64,000 bases of DNA from Verrucomicrobiota bacterium (GTDB lineage: Bacteria; Verrucomicrobiota; Lentisphaeria; JABSQK01; JAJFLO01). The position numbers were made by a program, and so were the translations under genes. Shown here in pieces: positions 44,781 through 53,676 of the stretch. Numbering within the stretch: position 1 is the stretch's first letter; each line of letters starts with the position of its first letter. The stretch covers positions 1 to 64,000 of the forward strand of contig JAJFLQ010000116.1 of the NCBI GenBank assembly GCA_021772615.1, written 5' to 3'. The notes under the pieces are model-generated. The model saw only the letters and a program-made list of their open reading frames with translations. It made no database searches and was not told the DNA's origin.

Positions 44781-47630
44781 TCACAACGCCGACCAACGCG
44801 CCTCCGAGCCACGGAAGAACAAATACGTTCTTCCGCCTTCGAGCTCAAGATGGTGCCGTTCCGCAGCCGCCAGGCTCTGCCGTCGGAACACTTCGTATAA
44901 TGGCTCCTCTCCCGGCAGGATGACCTCGCGAACGCCGTCATGAGGCAAAGTATGTATGGCGATGAATGAGTCGTTTATGAAACACTGATCGCTGGTTTCA
45001 AGGAAAACATGGCAACCACTGTTCTTCAGAACAGTTCGCAACACTTCCGGATTCACAACCGGTGAACCGCTGTAGACCGACGTCCAATCCGAAAACTCCT
45101 TTACGGCAACTGCCGCGCCGTCCCCATCTGCATACGCAGCCAGTTCCGTTGCGGTCGCATCGTCTACGACAAACGTAGGAAACGTTTGAACGTTCCCGCA
45201 ATAATACGGATCCCGGTATGCATACAGCCAACCGAGCGGCGAAGCATCGACTCTACGATTCAAAAATGTGCCCATTGCCGGTGTCGCCGTCAGCTGCATT
45301 CGCGACGATTTATTGATCATTTTTACCGTTATGCCCGATGCCCGGCTCACACCGCGCGCAGAGAGATAACGGTCAGACGTAAACCCCGTAGCCCACGAAA
45401 AAACCAACCAACGCGCGGCATCACGGCACCGGTCGATGGCGTCGAGACGTCGGCTGTCAAGGTAGTTGACGTGATGAAACACGATCGTTTTATATCGGTC
45501 CGGCTCGATATCATCGATCGACACCACGTCGAACGCCGCACCAAGCCGGTGCCATACCAGGCGGGGCAATGCGATGGTGTAAAAATAGGCGGATCCATTG
45601 TCGTCATCATAACCGCCGCGCCGATCCGGAGAGTACGCCAGCACGCCGCGATTAGATCTGTCCCGTGCCGAGTGACGACCAGGCAGGAAATGGCTGAACG
45701 TATCCGGGTCAACAACAAACGCGCATTCCGGCGAGCGTCGCATCCGCACCTTCCTCGATTTTCTTACGATTTCGGCGAACAGTTTCAGGTCCGCGCACGC
45801 GGCTCCATCTTGCCGATCGGAAACGTCGCCTGCAATCTGCAACTGATGGTTGTTCAACAGGTTCGACACAAAGATGCGACGATGTATCGGCGCTATGTCA
45901 GCCGCATCACGAATGGCCTGTTGCAACAAATGATCGCGCGGGCTGAACGAAATATCATTCCGTACCAGCGGCAATTTATGATGTCGCCGCAGCAGATCGC
46001 CGATTACTTGCTCGACGCCGCTGCCGCCGGCGCCGTTACGGAGATCCACATCGTCCAGCGGTATCTCGACGAAATCTACCCAGTCACTTTCCAGTATCAT
46101 CCTGAGCGGCTCGCCGCCGCCGCGAAAATGGTCGTTCCAAAGCGGATGGAATTGATTAACAGGGCCGCCAACAACGCCGGCCAGAAGTCGACCGTGTCCG
46201 GCTTCCTTCACCAGCCCCGCCAGGTCGACAAGTGTTTGCGACCAGCTTTCGTAGTAAAAGAGACGGCTGTCCGCGGCCTGTCTTCGAATCAGTGGATGGG
46301 CGAAGCCGCCGATGGTGCCGGCTCCCCATCCCGACGGTGGCAGCGGCACGGCCGCAGCGAAATCAACAGCTTCATCGCGCCACGCGCTCCGGAGCCGCTG
46401 CACACTGCCGTAACGGGCTTCAAGCCAGCGACGAAACGACTGCGCGTAGTACGTGCTCTGCTCACGGCCGGGGTATGGCCGGCGATTGTGTCCGATGCCC
46501 GCTACAACCGCGCAGCCGACAATGCGATCTGCGTAATCCTGCTGTCGGCAGAAGGCAAGGGCATATCGTACGCAACGGCGACGATAATCCTTCCAACGAG
46601 GATCCGAATCGGATATGTTCGCGACAGTATCGTCGACGCTGCTCTTCCCTCGAGCCTTCGCAGCGCCCGGCGTTGCAAAGGCTGATAAATCAGCCTCTGC
46701 CGGGTCTTCCGCGAGGCTCGATGCCCACCACGAGGGCGGTTGCCCCAGCAACACATCCAGAATGATGTAATTATTCTTCTCGCCAACGGCGGCACGCACG
46801 GTATCCCGAAGGCCGTGGAAGTCGATGTAATCAGGATAACGCCACAGCGATCGTCCGGCAAAGTCCCCGCTGTCAACGCCAAAATTGAGAGGTACACGTA
46901 CCACCCCCACGCCGCAATCCGGATAGTCAGCCGTTGCCAACGCTCTCGCGTCGAACACAAGACCGTCGATAACGTTGTCACCTACAGCGATTGCAGCAGA
47001 GCCATTCTCCGACCACATGATTCGCGCCTCGGCATCCGGCGGCGTCTCAAGCACGCGTGTGGTCTCAGAATCTGCCGGAAGATTGCCTGAAAATGTTACC
47101 TGTAGGTCGGTTACGAGGAAAAATCCGACTCCTTCTGCCGCAAGTTCGATGTCAACATAAAAGCCGTCTATTGTCCATTCGGCGGCGGTCATATCCAGTG
47201 GCACGGAGCCGAAAGCGTGATCTCGAGTGCCCGCAGCGGAATAGACCGGAATGGTCTTGCTTGCATTGTCGCCATCGTTGGCGTCAACGTTTTTGGACAG
47301 CAATGAAAGAGAAAGATTTGCTTTACCATGGACTGGGTCAATATTATCCGATCCAATATCGAACTTTATGTCACAGGCCGAGAAGACCGTTGAGTGCACA
47401 GGGATGAACCATCTGGCACGCGCACCGGCGGCGCCCGATATTTCAAATCGTCGTTCGCCATTCTGATAATGTTCTAACATCGCAGTGTGAGGCGGCGCCG
47501 GATTCACCTCCTGCTTGAGAACAGTTCCTGCATCTGTAATATCGAACAAGATATTTTCCCCGAATGCAAGCGTAGATATGGCGTACACGAATGCGCTGGC
47601 AAGGGTTAGTTGAATTCTCAATGGTGCCAA
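44781..47630 (-). CDS. Large secreted GH42-like protein, catalytic residues not evident
   Basis: 949 residues with a signal sequence (LTLASAFVYAISTLAFG) then a beta-rich N-terminal part, a TIM-barrel-like middle (about 225-600) and a C-terminal portion reminiscent of beta-galactosidase trimerisation domains (IVFHHVNYLDSRRLDAID). The layout recalls family GH42, but I cannot find the Asn-Glu acid/base pair where expected (AVVAGIGHNRRPYPG), so it may be inactive or of another family. The start is TTG (47630 or 47621) without a ribosome site. It is single, with convergent and divergent neighbours. Confidence 0.6.
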   Translation of the reverse strand: MAPLRIQLTLASAFVYAISTLAFGENILFDITDAGTVLKQEVNPAPPHTAMLEHYQNGERRFEISGAAGARARWFIPVHSTVFSACDIKFDIGSDNIDPVHGKANLSLSLLSKNVDANDGDNASKTIPVYSAAGTRDHAFGSVPLDMTAAEWTIDGFYVDIELAAEGVGFFLVTDLQVTFSGNLPADSETTRVLETPPDAEARIMWSENGSAAIAVGDNVIDGLVFDARALATADYPDCGVGVVRVPLNFGVDSGDFAGRSLWRYPDYIDFHGLRDTVRAAVGEKNNYIILDVLLGQPPSWWASSLAEDPAEADLSAFATPGAAKARGKSSVDDTVANISDSDPRWKDYRRRCVRYALAFCRQQDYADRIVGCAVVAGIGHNRRPYPGREQSTYYAQSFRRWLEARYGSVQRLRSAWRDEAVDFAAAVPLPPSGWGAGTIGGFAHPLIRRQAADSRLFYYESWSQTLVDLAGLVKEAGHGRLLAGVVGGPVNQFHPLWNDHFRGGGEPLRMILESDWVDFVEIPLDDVDLRNGAGGSGVEQVIGDLLRRHHKLPLVRNDISFSPRDHLLQQAIRDAADIAPIHRRIFVSNLLNNHQLQIAGDVSDRQDGAACADLKLFAEIVRKSRKVRMRRSPECAFVVDPDTFSHFLPGRHSARDRSNRGVLAYSPDRRGGYDDDNGSAYFYTIALPRLVWHRLGAAFDVVSIDDIEPDRYKTIVFHHVNYLDSRRLDAIDRCRDAARWLVFSWATGFTSDRYLSARGVSRASGITVKMINKSSRMQLTATPAMGTFLNRRVDASPLGWLYAYRDPYYCGNVQTFPTFVVDDATATELAAYADGDGAAVAVKEFSDWTSVYSGSPVVNPEVLRTVLKNSGCHVFLETSDQCFINDSFIAIHTLPHDGVREVILPGEEPLYEVFRRQSLAAAERHHLELEGGRTYLFFRGSEARWSAL

Positions 47631-47667
47631 GTTATTGTTCCAGACTCTAATTGTGGTTAATAATTGT

Positions 47668-47696
47668 TTGACCGAGAAATCAATATATAGTATATT
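47668..47696 (+). promoter_or_regulatory. Sigma-70-like promoter of the FHA gene
   Basis: TTGACC (47668-47673) and TATATT (47691-47696) with a 17-base spacer. The start of transcription would fall about 47703, only two bases before the ATG at 47705. There is no ribosome-binding sequence, so a leaderless message is possible. Confidence 0.55.
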
Positions 47697-47704
47697 TATT
47701 AATC

Positions 47705-48187
47705 ATGAATGATAATGATGAAAATCTGGGGCAAAACACTATAGTACACGGTTATAAGAGTCGTCAAAACCGTCAAATTCGTGAGAACACCAAATTGGAA
47801 CCACCCCCGCCACCTGAAGATGATTTGAAAAATACAATGCCATTGTCCAGAAAGGCATTGGTAGACAACCTTCAGGTCAAGAAAAAGGCGTATTTGGAGA
47901 TCCACGGTATTGAAGATGAGCCGATCGGAGTAGAGCTCGGCCGCAGTGACTGCATCATTGGTCGCACCTCCGACAACGACCTGCAGGTTCCTCTCGACGA
48001 CGTATCCCGTCAGCATGCACGCATCTTCTGCCGTAAGGAAGAGTATTACATCGAAGACCTGGGCAGTACCAACGGAACCTTCGTGAACGGGATCAGCGTG
48101 GTAAAATGTGTGTTGCGCAACAATGACCAGATCGAAATCGGCGACGCCAAGATCATCTTCGTCGAAGTTGAGACTCGTTCCGGCTGA
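47705..48187 (+). CDS. FHA-domain protein
   Basis: A 160-residue cytoplasmic protein. A disordered Pro-rich head (about 1-60) is followed by a forkhead-associated domain that binds phospho-threonine, with all key motifs: IGRTSDNDLQV, SRQHARI and DLGSTNGTFVNG. Thr residues in the head are candidates for phosphorylation by the Ser/Thr kinase encoded 22 kb upstream. A strong promoter abuts the ATG. It converges with the phosphodiesterase gene, one base apart. Confidence 0.92.
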   Translation: MNDNDENLGQNTIVHGYKSRQNRQIRENTKLEPPPPPEDDLKNTMPLSRKALVDNLQVKKKAYLEIHGIEDEPIGVELGRSDCIIGRTSDNDLQVPLDDVSRQHARIFCRKEEYYIEDLGSTNGTFVNGISVVKCVLRNNDQIEIGDAKIIFVEVETRSG

Positions 48188-48188
48188 C

Positions 48189-48953
48189 TCACAACACTCT
48201 CACGACCTCGCTACGCCACCCCGCGCCCTCCAGAATCATCACCCGATAGCCCGCCGCCAGATCATCGTACTCCGCTTTGTCCTGTTTGGGCCGAAATTGA
48301 AAAGCCGTTGACGGCGTGCCCAAAACAGCTATATTTCCGATATTGCCTTCGAATTCTTGGTGAATATGGCCATTGCAGATCAGCTTTATCGCGGCCGGAC
48401 GCTTCTGCAGGTAATCGAATAGCGCACCACGTTCTGTCAGTCCTATGGCATCCATCCACGGACTTCCGATATCGATCGGATGATGATGGAGAAACAGAAG
48501 TGCGTTTTCGGAACAAGCAGTATCCAGCTGGGCCGACAACCACGTCACCTGATCGGCTTCAATTCGACCGTAAACCGATCCGTCAACACGAGAATCCAAG
48601 CCCAAAATCTGCCACGCACCGAGCGTCGAACAGAAGCAAATATGCGAGCCATTACTCTGTATGATCTCCGGAAAAACCTCGTGCATGGCCTCCCGGTTGT
48701 CGTGGTTGCCGGGTATCAGGCGACATTGCTGCAAATGATCCGCAAGCAACTCTCGAAGCACCTTGTAGGTCTCGAGCTTTTCATCCTGTGCAAGATCGCC
48801 GGAGATTACAACAATATCACCGTCTGTCAACTGAGCGGCAACGGCATTCCAGATCCTCACGAACCCTTCATACGGTCGTACGCCGCAAAACTCGGTTTCG
48901 GCATCGACGAATAAATGCGCATCTGTTAATTGAAACACACGGTTTGCCATCAT
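48189..48953 (-). CDS. CpdA-like calcineurin-type phosphodiesterase
   Basis: About 254 residues with the metallophosphoesterase motifs LTDAHLF (variant of D-x-H), VISGDLAQD, IPGNHDNR, LFLHHHP and CNGHIHQE. CpdA enzymes hydrolyse 3',5'-cAMP. This matters here because the kinase at 24125 carries a cyclic-nucleotide-binding domain. The frame is open to 48968; the Met at 48953 or 48950 starts just ahead of the fold. Divergent to the lipoprotein gene. Confidence 0.85.
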   Translation of the reverse strand: MMANRVFQLTDAHLFVDAETEFCGVRPYEGFVRIWNAVAAQLTDGDIVVISGDLAQDEKLETYKVLRELLADHLQQCRLIPGNHDNREAMHEVFPEIIQSNGSHICFCSTLGAWQILGLDSRVDGSVYGRIEADQVTWLSAQLDTACSENALLFLHHHPIDIGSPWMDAIGLTERGALFDYLQKRPAAIKLICNGHIHQEFEGNIGNIAVLGTPSTAFQFRPKQDKAEYDDLAAGYRVMILEGAGWRSEVVRVL

Positions 48954-48992
48954 ATCGTAACTCAACATTCAACTTCAATTATAGGCCGGAAT

Positions 48993-49397
48993 ATGCCCTC
49001 GCGACGCTCAAAAATTTTCCGTATCATGCTGCTCTCAACGTCACTTCTATCACTGAACGGATGCGTCTGGCTCCTGGCGGGCGCGGCGGGCGGCGCAAGC
49101 GCCTACGGCTATGTTCGCGGTGCTTATACGTCTGCAGAGGATGCGACAATAAACGAAACCTGGAATGCTACAGTGAATGCACTGAAAGAATTGAAAATTC
49201 CGATTCAGTCGAAGAACAAAGATGGTCTGATTGCCGTTGTCAACGCTGTCACAGCCGACGACAAGAACGTCAAAATAACGTTATCACGCGTATCGTCAGA
49301 TACCACTTCGATCAAAATCCGAATCGGAGTATTCGGCGACAAAATGCGTACAAGGCAGTTGCTCGATACAATCAGAGAGCATCTTGGCGTCGAATAA
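48993..49397 (+). CDS. DUF3568-like lipoprotein
   Basis: 134 residues with a signal peptide and lipobox LLSLNGC, so an outer-membrane or periplasmic lipoprotein. The mature part (TWNATVNALKELKIPIQSKN) fits the small DUF3568 family: a repeat of strand-helix with a central pattern KITLSRVSSDTTSIKIRIG. No function is established. The ATG at 48993 is preferred over 48930 because the lipoprotein signal begins here. Confidence 0.82.
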   Translation: MPSRRSKIFRIMLLSTSLLSLNGCVWLLAGAAGGASAYGYVRGAYTSAEDATINETWNATVNALKELKIPIQSKNKDGLIAVVNAVTADDKNVKITLSRVSSDTTSIKIRIGVFGDKMRTRQLLDTIREHLGVE

Positions 49398-49451
49398 GGA
49401 ACGGGTAATAGCAAACGCTTGCCGCAGCAGCGTTTGCACAAATCAATCCGA

Positions 49452-50270
49452 CTACGGCCGGCGCGGGAATTTCGTGAAATCCGGACGCCGTTTCTCGACG
49501 AATGCATTTCGTCCCTCCTGCGCCTCCTCGCTCATGTAAAACAGTAGTGTCGCGTTTCCTGCAAGTTCCTGCAGACCGGCCTGACCGTCGCAGTCCGCAT
49601 TCAGAGCGGCCTTTAAGCATCGAATCGCGAGTGGCGACCGAGCCAGAATCTCGCGGCACCACGTGACTGTTTCAGCTTCCAGCTCATCGTACGGAACCAC
49701 GGTGTTCACAAGCCCCATATCGAGCGCCTCCTGCGCCGAATACTGACGACACAGAAACCAGATTTCCCGCGCCTTTTTCTGTCCGACAATCCGAGCCATA
49801 TAACTCGCACCGTAGCCGCCGTCGAACGACCCAACCTTCGGGCCCGTCTGCCCAAAAACCGCGTTATCTGCGGCCACGGTAAGGTCGCATACCATATGCA
49901 ATACGTGTCCGCCGCCCACAGCATATCCCGCTACCATCGCAATGATCGGCTTTGGACACGTACGGATCTGTCGTTGGAAGTCCAGCACATTCAGGCGTTC
50001 GACACCTGCTGTATCGTTGTACCCGGCGTCGCCGCGAATCTTTTGATCGCCGCCCGAACAAAATGCCTTTTCGCCTTTTCCGGTAAGGATAATCACGCCG
50101 ATCTCGCGGTCGTTTCGGGCATCTTCAAGTGCGGTCGACATCTCAACAACGGTCAACGGCCGGAACGCGTTCCGAACCTCCGGTCGATTAATGGTTATCT
50201 TCGCAATCCCTTCAGCCTTATCATATTCAATGTCGCTGTATGTCCCTGCTTCAATCCATTGTGTACTCAT
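49452..50270 (-). CDS. menB: 1,4-dihydroxy-2-naphthoyl-CoA synthase MenB
   Basis: A 272-residue crotonase-fold enzyme that closes the second ring in menaquinone synthesis. Signature residues include FCSGGDQKIRG, the oxyanion-hole AVGGGHVLHMVCDLTVAADN, TGPKVGSFDGGYG and the C-terminal EKRRPDFTKFPRRP typical of MenB. GGAGGAATTCA directly precedes the ATG. Other men genes are not in the window. Confidence 0.93.
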   Translation of the reverse strand: MSTQWIEAGTYSDIEYDKAEGIAKITINRPEVRNAFRPLTVVEMSTALEDARNDREIGVIILTGKGEKAFCSGGDQKIRGDAGYNDTAGVERLNVLDFQRQIRTCPKPIIAMVAGYAVGGGHVLHMVCDLTVAADNAVFGQTGPKVGSFDGGYGASYMARIVGQKKAREIWFLCRQYSAQEALDMGLVNTVVPYDELEAETVTWCREILARSPLAIRCLKAALNADCDGQAGLQELAGNATLLFYMSEEAQEGRNAFVEKRRPDFTKFPRRP

Positions 50271-50360
50271 TGAATTCCTCCACTTTGTCTGGCTGGTCCC
50301 GCTTCACGTCCACTGCCCCGGGTCCCCGATTATTGAACGGGCCGAATACGACCATTGAAC

Positions 50361-51479
50361 CTACCTGGTCCCGGCAAACACTGGTATGCTGTCGATGCAC
50401 ATCAACCGCGCGCCGGCGTCCAGGCTAAAGTCATCCACCTCACTGTTGCATACGTAATAATAGGCAAGGCCTCCTATCATTGCACCATTGTCGGTACAAT
50501 ACTCCGGACGGGCGACGATAAAATCACGGCCGGAGTGTTCGACTGCAGCGGCCATTTTATGCCGGAGTCGTGAGTTACAGGCCACACCGCCGCACACCAC
50601 GACTGTGGCGGCATCATAATCTGCGGCCGCGAGCAGCGTCTTCTGCACCAGTGCATCAACAACGGCTTCCTGGTAGCTGGCAACAACGTCCAGTAAGGCG
50701 TCGTCAAAGTCAGGCGGTGCTCCCCCCGAGAAAGCAGCCGTGGCGTTGGGTGGTTCAATGTAACCGTGTTTCTTCAGATAATAAAGAAGTGACGTTTTCA
50801 CGCCGCTGAAGCTGAAATTCAATCGGTTGGCGCCCCCATTCTTGCTGTCCTTACGCACAGCGAGGCCGATCGGAAACGCGACCGCCCCCGGGTCACCTTG
50901 TTGCGACAATTTATCGATCACCGGCCCCCCGGGATAACTCAGGTGCAGGATTTTCGCAGCCTTGTCGAATGCCTCGCCCGCAGCATCATCCAGAGTCGTA
51001 CCGACAATCCTGCAGTCGCCTTCTCCGCGCAGCAGTGCAAGCGCGGTGTGACCGCCGGAAACGACAAGTGCGATGACCGGAAAGGTTGCCGCATCGAGCA
51101 GACGCGCGGGCCGGTCGATGAACGCACCGAAGATGTGCGCGAGAAAATGGTTGACCCCAACAACGGGAATGCCCCTGGCAGCGGCAATGCCTTTGGCATA
51201 CGACACGCCGACCAGCAATGCGGGAATGAGCCCGGGACAGTTTGTAACGCCCACCGCGTCGAGGTCGGCAATGCCGGCGCCCGCTTCGCGAAATGCCAGA
51301 TTCACAACCGGGTCGATTGCCTTCAGGTGTTCGCGGGCGGCCAGTTCTGGTACCACACCACCGTACTGGGCGTGTTTTGCAATCTGCGACGAAATCACAT
51401 TCGCACGGACGCTGTGACCATCCTCCACAAGCGCCACCGCGGTTTCATCGCAACTGGTTTCGATGCCGAGTACGAGCAT
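50361..51479 (-). CDS. tsaD: tRNA N6-adenosine threonylcarbamoyltransferase TsaD
   Basis: A 372-residue ASKHA-fold enzyme that transfers threonylcarbamoyl to A37 of ANN-decoding tRNAs. Metal ligands H111 and H115 (NHFLAHIFGAF), GIETSCDETA at the start and SGGHTALALL are visible. The ATG at 51479 is chosen; a TTG two codons upstream is in frame. It follows an intergenic region with strong inverted repeats. Confidence 0.95.
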   Translation of the reverse strand: MLVLGIETSCDETAVALVEDGHSVRANVISSQIAKHAQYGGVVPELAAREHLKAIDPVVNLAFREAGAGIADLDAVGVTNCPGLIPALLVGVSYAKGIAAARGIPVVGVNHFLAHIFGAFIDRPARLLDAATFPVIALVVSGGHTALALLRGEGDCRIVGTTLDDAAGEAFDKAAKILHLSYPGGPVIDKLSQQGDPGAVAFPIGLAVRKDSKNGGANRLNFSFSGVKTSLLYYLKKHGYIEPPNATAAFSGGAPPDFDDALLDVVASYQEAVVDALVQKTLLAAADYDAATVVVCGGVACNSRLRHKMAAAVEHSGRDFIVARPEYCTDNGAMIGGLAYYYVCNSEVDDFSLDAGARLMCIDSIPVFAGTR

Positions 51480-51593
51480 AGGCAATTGTCAACAACGGTT
51501 CAAAAAGGTCAGTAGCATAGATCGCCGCCGCGCGGGATCCCTGCGTCCGAAACGGTCTTACTCCGACATGAAAGACATGGACGCACGACCGAC

Positions 51594-51673
51594 GTTGGAG
51601 TTCACAGCTTTAGATGTGGCATTTCCAGCACCACGCCGCCGCAACGAACACATCTAAAGCTGTGAACACCAAC
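51594..51673. repeat. 24-bp inverted repeat with 32-base loop
   Basis: The left arm is 51594-51617 (from GTTGGAGTTCACAGC to TTTAGATGT) and the right arm 51650-51673 (ACATCTAAAGCTGTG to ACACCAAC). They pair with a single mismatch. No T-run follows. It may be a small mobile remnant or a structured leader of tsaD. Confidence 0.7.
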
Positions 51674-51696
51674 CAACGGCTTATATAACGCCGTTG
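51674..51696. repeat. Palindrome CAACGGC...GCCGTTG
   Basis: A 7-base stem with a 9-base AT-rich centre (TTATATAAC) immediately after the larger inverted repeat. It could be a regulator-binding site or part of the same element. Confidence 0.45.
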
Positions 51697-51704
51697 AAGG
51701 GAAT

Positions 51705-51770
51705 GTCCAAGCTGCCTTGTTGCCGCGAATTCAGGGTTTCAGGAACGTTTTCGAACAGCCTCTGGATAAC
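51705..51770. repeat. 66-bp direct repeat, copy A
   Basis: Aligns without gaps to 53555-53620 at about 76 percent identity (50 of 66 by eye). The two copies bracket the ctpA gene in direct orientation. Differences look partly synonymous in the minus-strand reading (IQRLF and SRQQGSLD shared), so the copies may be relics of one gene family. Confidence 0.6.
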
Positions 51771-51831
51771 TGGTGGTTAATGTTTGTATCGACGCGGCAC
51801 GAATAGCAAAGGTGCCATATTTCAGCCCCCG

Positions 51832-53205
51832 CTAATTGCCCCGGTCGTCCACATTCGGCGGGTCCGATGCTGGTGCGGAAGGATTCGGCTTCTTACCGTC
51901 CGCCGGCGACTGCTGTTCAGACGACTTGATGATGCGGGCGAAGTCGCGTTTTTCACCTTCGGACATCACCATTACTCCCTTTAATAATTCTGTTGCGCGG
52001 CGCAATTGTTCGTCCTCAATGTCGTTACCGGCGTCACTCTCCTCATCGGTGCCTGCAAGTCGCGAGCGCTGGAACGCCAGCCGCTGGGAATCCTCATCCG
52101 AAATATCGACAATGAAATCCGGTTCGATCCCGTGATCATGTATGACACGTTCGCTCGGCGTGTAATATTTGGCAGTCGTCAGACGAAGCGCGCTGCCGTC
52201 GTCCAGTTCAATAATGCTCTGAACCGAGCCTTTACCAAAGCTCTTTTCGCCGACAACGAGGGCCCTCCCATAATCCTGCAGCGCGCCGGCAACGATTTCG
52301 GATGCACTTGCACTGCCTTCGTTGATGAGGATGGCGACAGGACAATCGAGATACTTTGTTCCCGGCTTGCTCATGTATTCATGGCGACTGGTCTCGTCAC
52401 GACCCTCAGTAAATACAATCAGCTGCCGGCGCGGGACGAAAATCGAACACACCTCTATGGAGGACGACAGCAGCCCTCCGGGGTTGCCCCTCAGATCGAG
52501 AACCAACGCCTTGAGCCCTTTATCGGACAATTGGTCGAGGGCGTCACCCAGCGCCGATGAGGTCTTCTCGTTGAATTGCGTAACTCTGACGTATCCTATT
52601 CCCTCCTCGATCATCGCCGTATCCTTGACTGTCACGATTTCGATGATGGCGCGTTCAATCGTCATCGTCCTGGTTTCATCAGTGGACGGTCTGTAAATCG
52701 TGATGTCTACGGTCGTGCCGGGTTCCCCTTTTATCAGATTCACGGCCTGTGCCAGGGACAACGTGGATGTTTCCTCGTCACCGACTTTTATGATCCGGTC
52801 GTTGGCTATAAGCCCGGCGCGCATTCCGGGTGTGTCTTCCATAGGAGCCACAACCGTGAGAAAATCATCTTTGATCGAAATCACAATGCCGATGCCGCCG
52901 AATTCACCTTCGGTTTCCTCCAGCATTTCATCGTATTCCTCCGGTTTGATAAAGGAACTGAACCGGTCCAGTGACGTAAGCATTCCCTGTAGCGCACCGT
53001 AAACCAGTTCCTCGTAGTCTACCCGCGTCTGATCGACGTAGTTCTTGCGGACAAGTTTGAGGACACTCGCAAACTGACGAATGACTCGGTATCCTTTGTC
53101 TTCACCGGTATCTTTCTCGATTGCCGAATGTACACGATACCCGACAACCAGGTTTGCCAGCAACAGCGACAACAACACGCCACATACAAGTCTGCGTTTT
53201 CTCAT
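51832..53205 (-). CDS. C-terminal processing peptidase CtpA (S41)
   Basis: A 457-residue periplasmic serine protease. An N-terminal signal/anchor (RRLVCGVLLSLLLANLVVGY) is followed by a helical region, PDZ domain (GGIGIVISIKDD to LSLAQAVNLIKG) and the protease core with catalytic Ser in INEGSASASEI and Lys in GEKSFGKGSVQ. Substrates of CtpA-like enzymes are cell-wall hydrolases and lipoproteins. The tail is Ser/Asp/Pro-rich. Preceded by a plausible promoter on the minus strand. Confidence 0.93.
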   Translation of the reverse strand: MRKRRLVCGVLLSLLLANLVVGYRVHSAIEKDTGEDKGYRVIRQFASVLKLVRKNYVDQTRVDYEELVYGALQGMLTSLDRFSSFIKPEEYDEMLEETEGEFGGIGIVISIKDDFLTVVAPMEDTPGMRAGLIANDRIIKVGDEETSTLSLAQAVNLIKGEPGTTVDITIYRPSTDETRTMTIERAIIEIVTVKDTAMIEEGIGYVRVTQFNEKTSSALGDALDQLSDKGLKALVLDLRGNPGGLLSSSIEVCSIFVPRRQLIVFTEGRDETSRHEYMSKPGTKYLDCPVAILINEGSASASEIVAGALQDYGRALVVGEKSFGKGSVQSIIELDDGSALRLTTAKYYTPSERVIHDHGIEPDFIVDISDEDSQRLAFQRSRLAGTDEESDAGNDIEDEQLRRATELLKGVMVMSEGEKRDFARIIKSSEQQSPADGKKPNPSAPASDPPNVDDRGN

Positions 53206-53245
53206 GGATCACACTCCGAATCGGTTTCGCCCTGAATCTCAGCAT

Positions 53246-53273
53246 ATAGTAGGCGGAATACGGTACATGTAAA
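53246..53273 (-). promoter_or_regulatory. Possible ctpA promoter
   Basis: On the minus strand TTTACA (53273-53268) and TACTAT (53251-53246) are 16 bases apart, about 40 bases before the ctpA ATG at 53205. Confidence 0.35.
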
Positions 53274-53385
53274 TCAACTATTTATTTTTTTCACGCCAAT
53301 TCCTCCTGACCCGCCGCACAGCGCCATACGTGCACCAGGGCGGAAATGCCAGGAGAGGTGGAATGATTATAGGAGAACGTGAACA

Positions 53386-53604
53386 ATGCAGGTATTAAGC
53401 TTCGAGGAATTAGATGTAGACGCCAAGGCGGACGACGCAAAGCGGGCAGAGTACAACGATGTCGACTCTGTTCGAAAAGGTATGCAGCATGGATCACCGC
53501 AACGCGAAATCGGTGCACTCGGGCAGGCAGTTGCTCAGACACCGCATGGCGGTGGTCTAAGCTACCTTGCTGCCGTGAATGCCGGGTATCAGCGACCTTT
53601 CTGA
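53386..53604 (+). CDS. Small hypothetical protein with a good ribosome site
   Basis: 72 residues starting MQVLSFEELDVDAKADDAKR. AGGAGA (53371-53376) lies 9 bases before the ATG, better than most genes here. The first 50 residues are hydrophilic and mildly acidic; the last part (SYLAAVNAGYQRPF) falls in repeat copy B, so the natural end may have been replaced. No family recognised. It could be a truncated gene or a real small protein. Confidence 0.4.
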   Translation: MQVLSFEELDVDAKADDAKRAEYNDVDSVRKGMQHGSPQREIGALGQAVAQTPHGGGLSYLAAVNAGYQRPF

Positions 53605-53620
53605 ACAGGCGCTGGATTAG
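53555..53620. repeat. 66-bp direct repeat, copy B
   Basis: The partner of 51705-51770. It overlaps the 3' end of the small plus-strand gene at 53386-53604 and precedes the response-regulator stop by about 55 bases. Confidence 0.6.
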
Positions 53621-53676
53621 ATTGGGCGTGCAATAGCGCGCCTCCAAAGAGACACGAAGCCTAAGAGACACGAAGC

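Larger units (their letters stand above)
51480..51831. other. Intergenic region between tsaD and ctpA with repeats
   Basis: About 350 bases without a supported gene. It holds a long inverted repeat (51594-51673), a shorter palindrome (51674-51696) and a 66-base copy of sequence found again at 53555-53620. These are listed separately. Confidence 0.55.

Noticed and set aside
45186..46685. 499-codon plus-strand frame opposite the GH42-like gene
   Set aside because: Low-complexity Arg-rich translation, no domain, entirely within a supported gene on the other strand.
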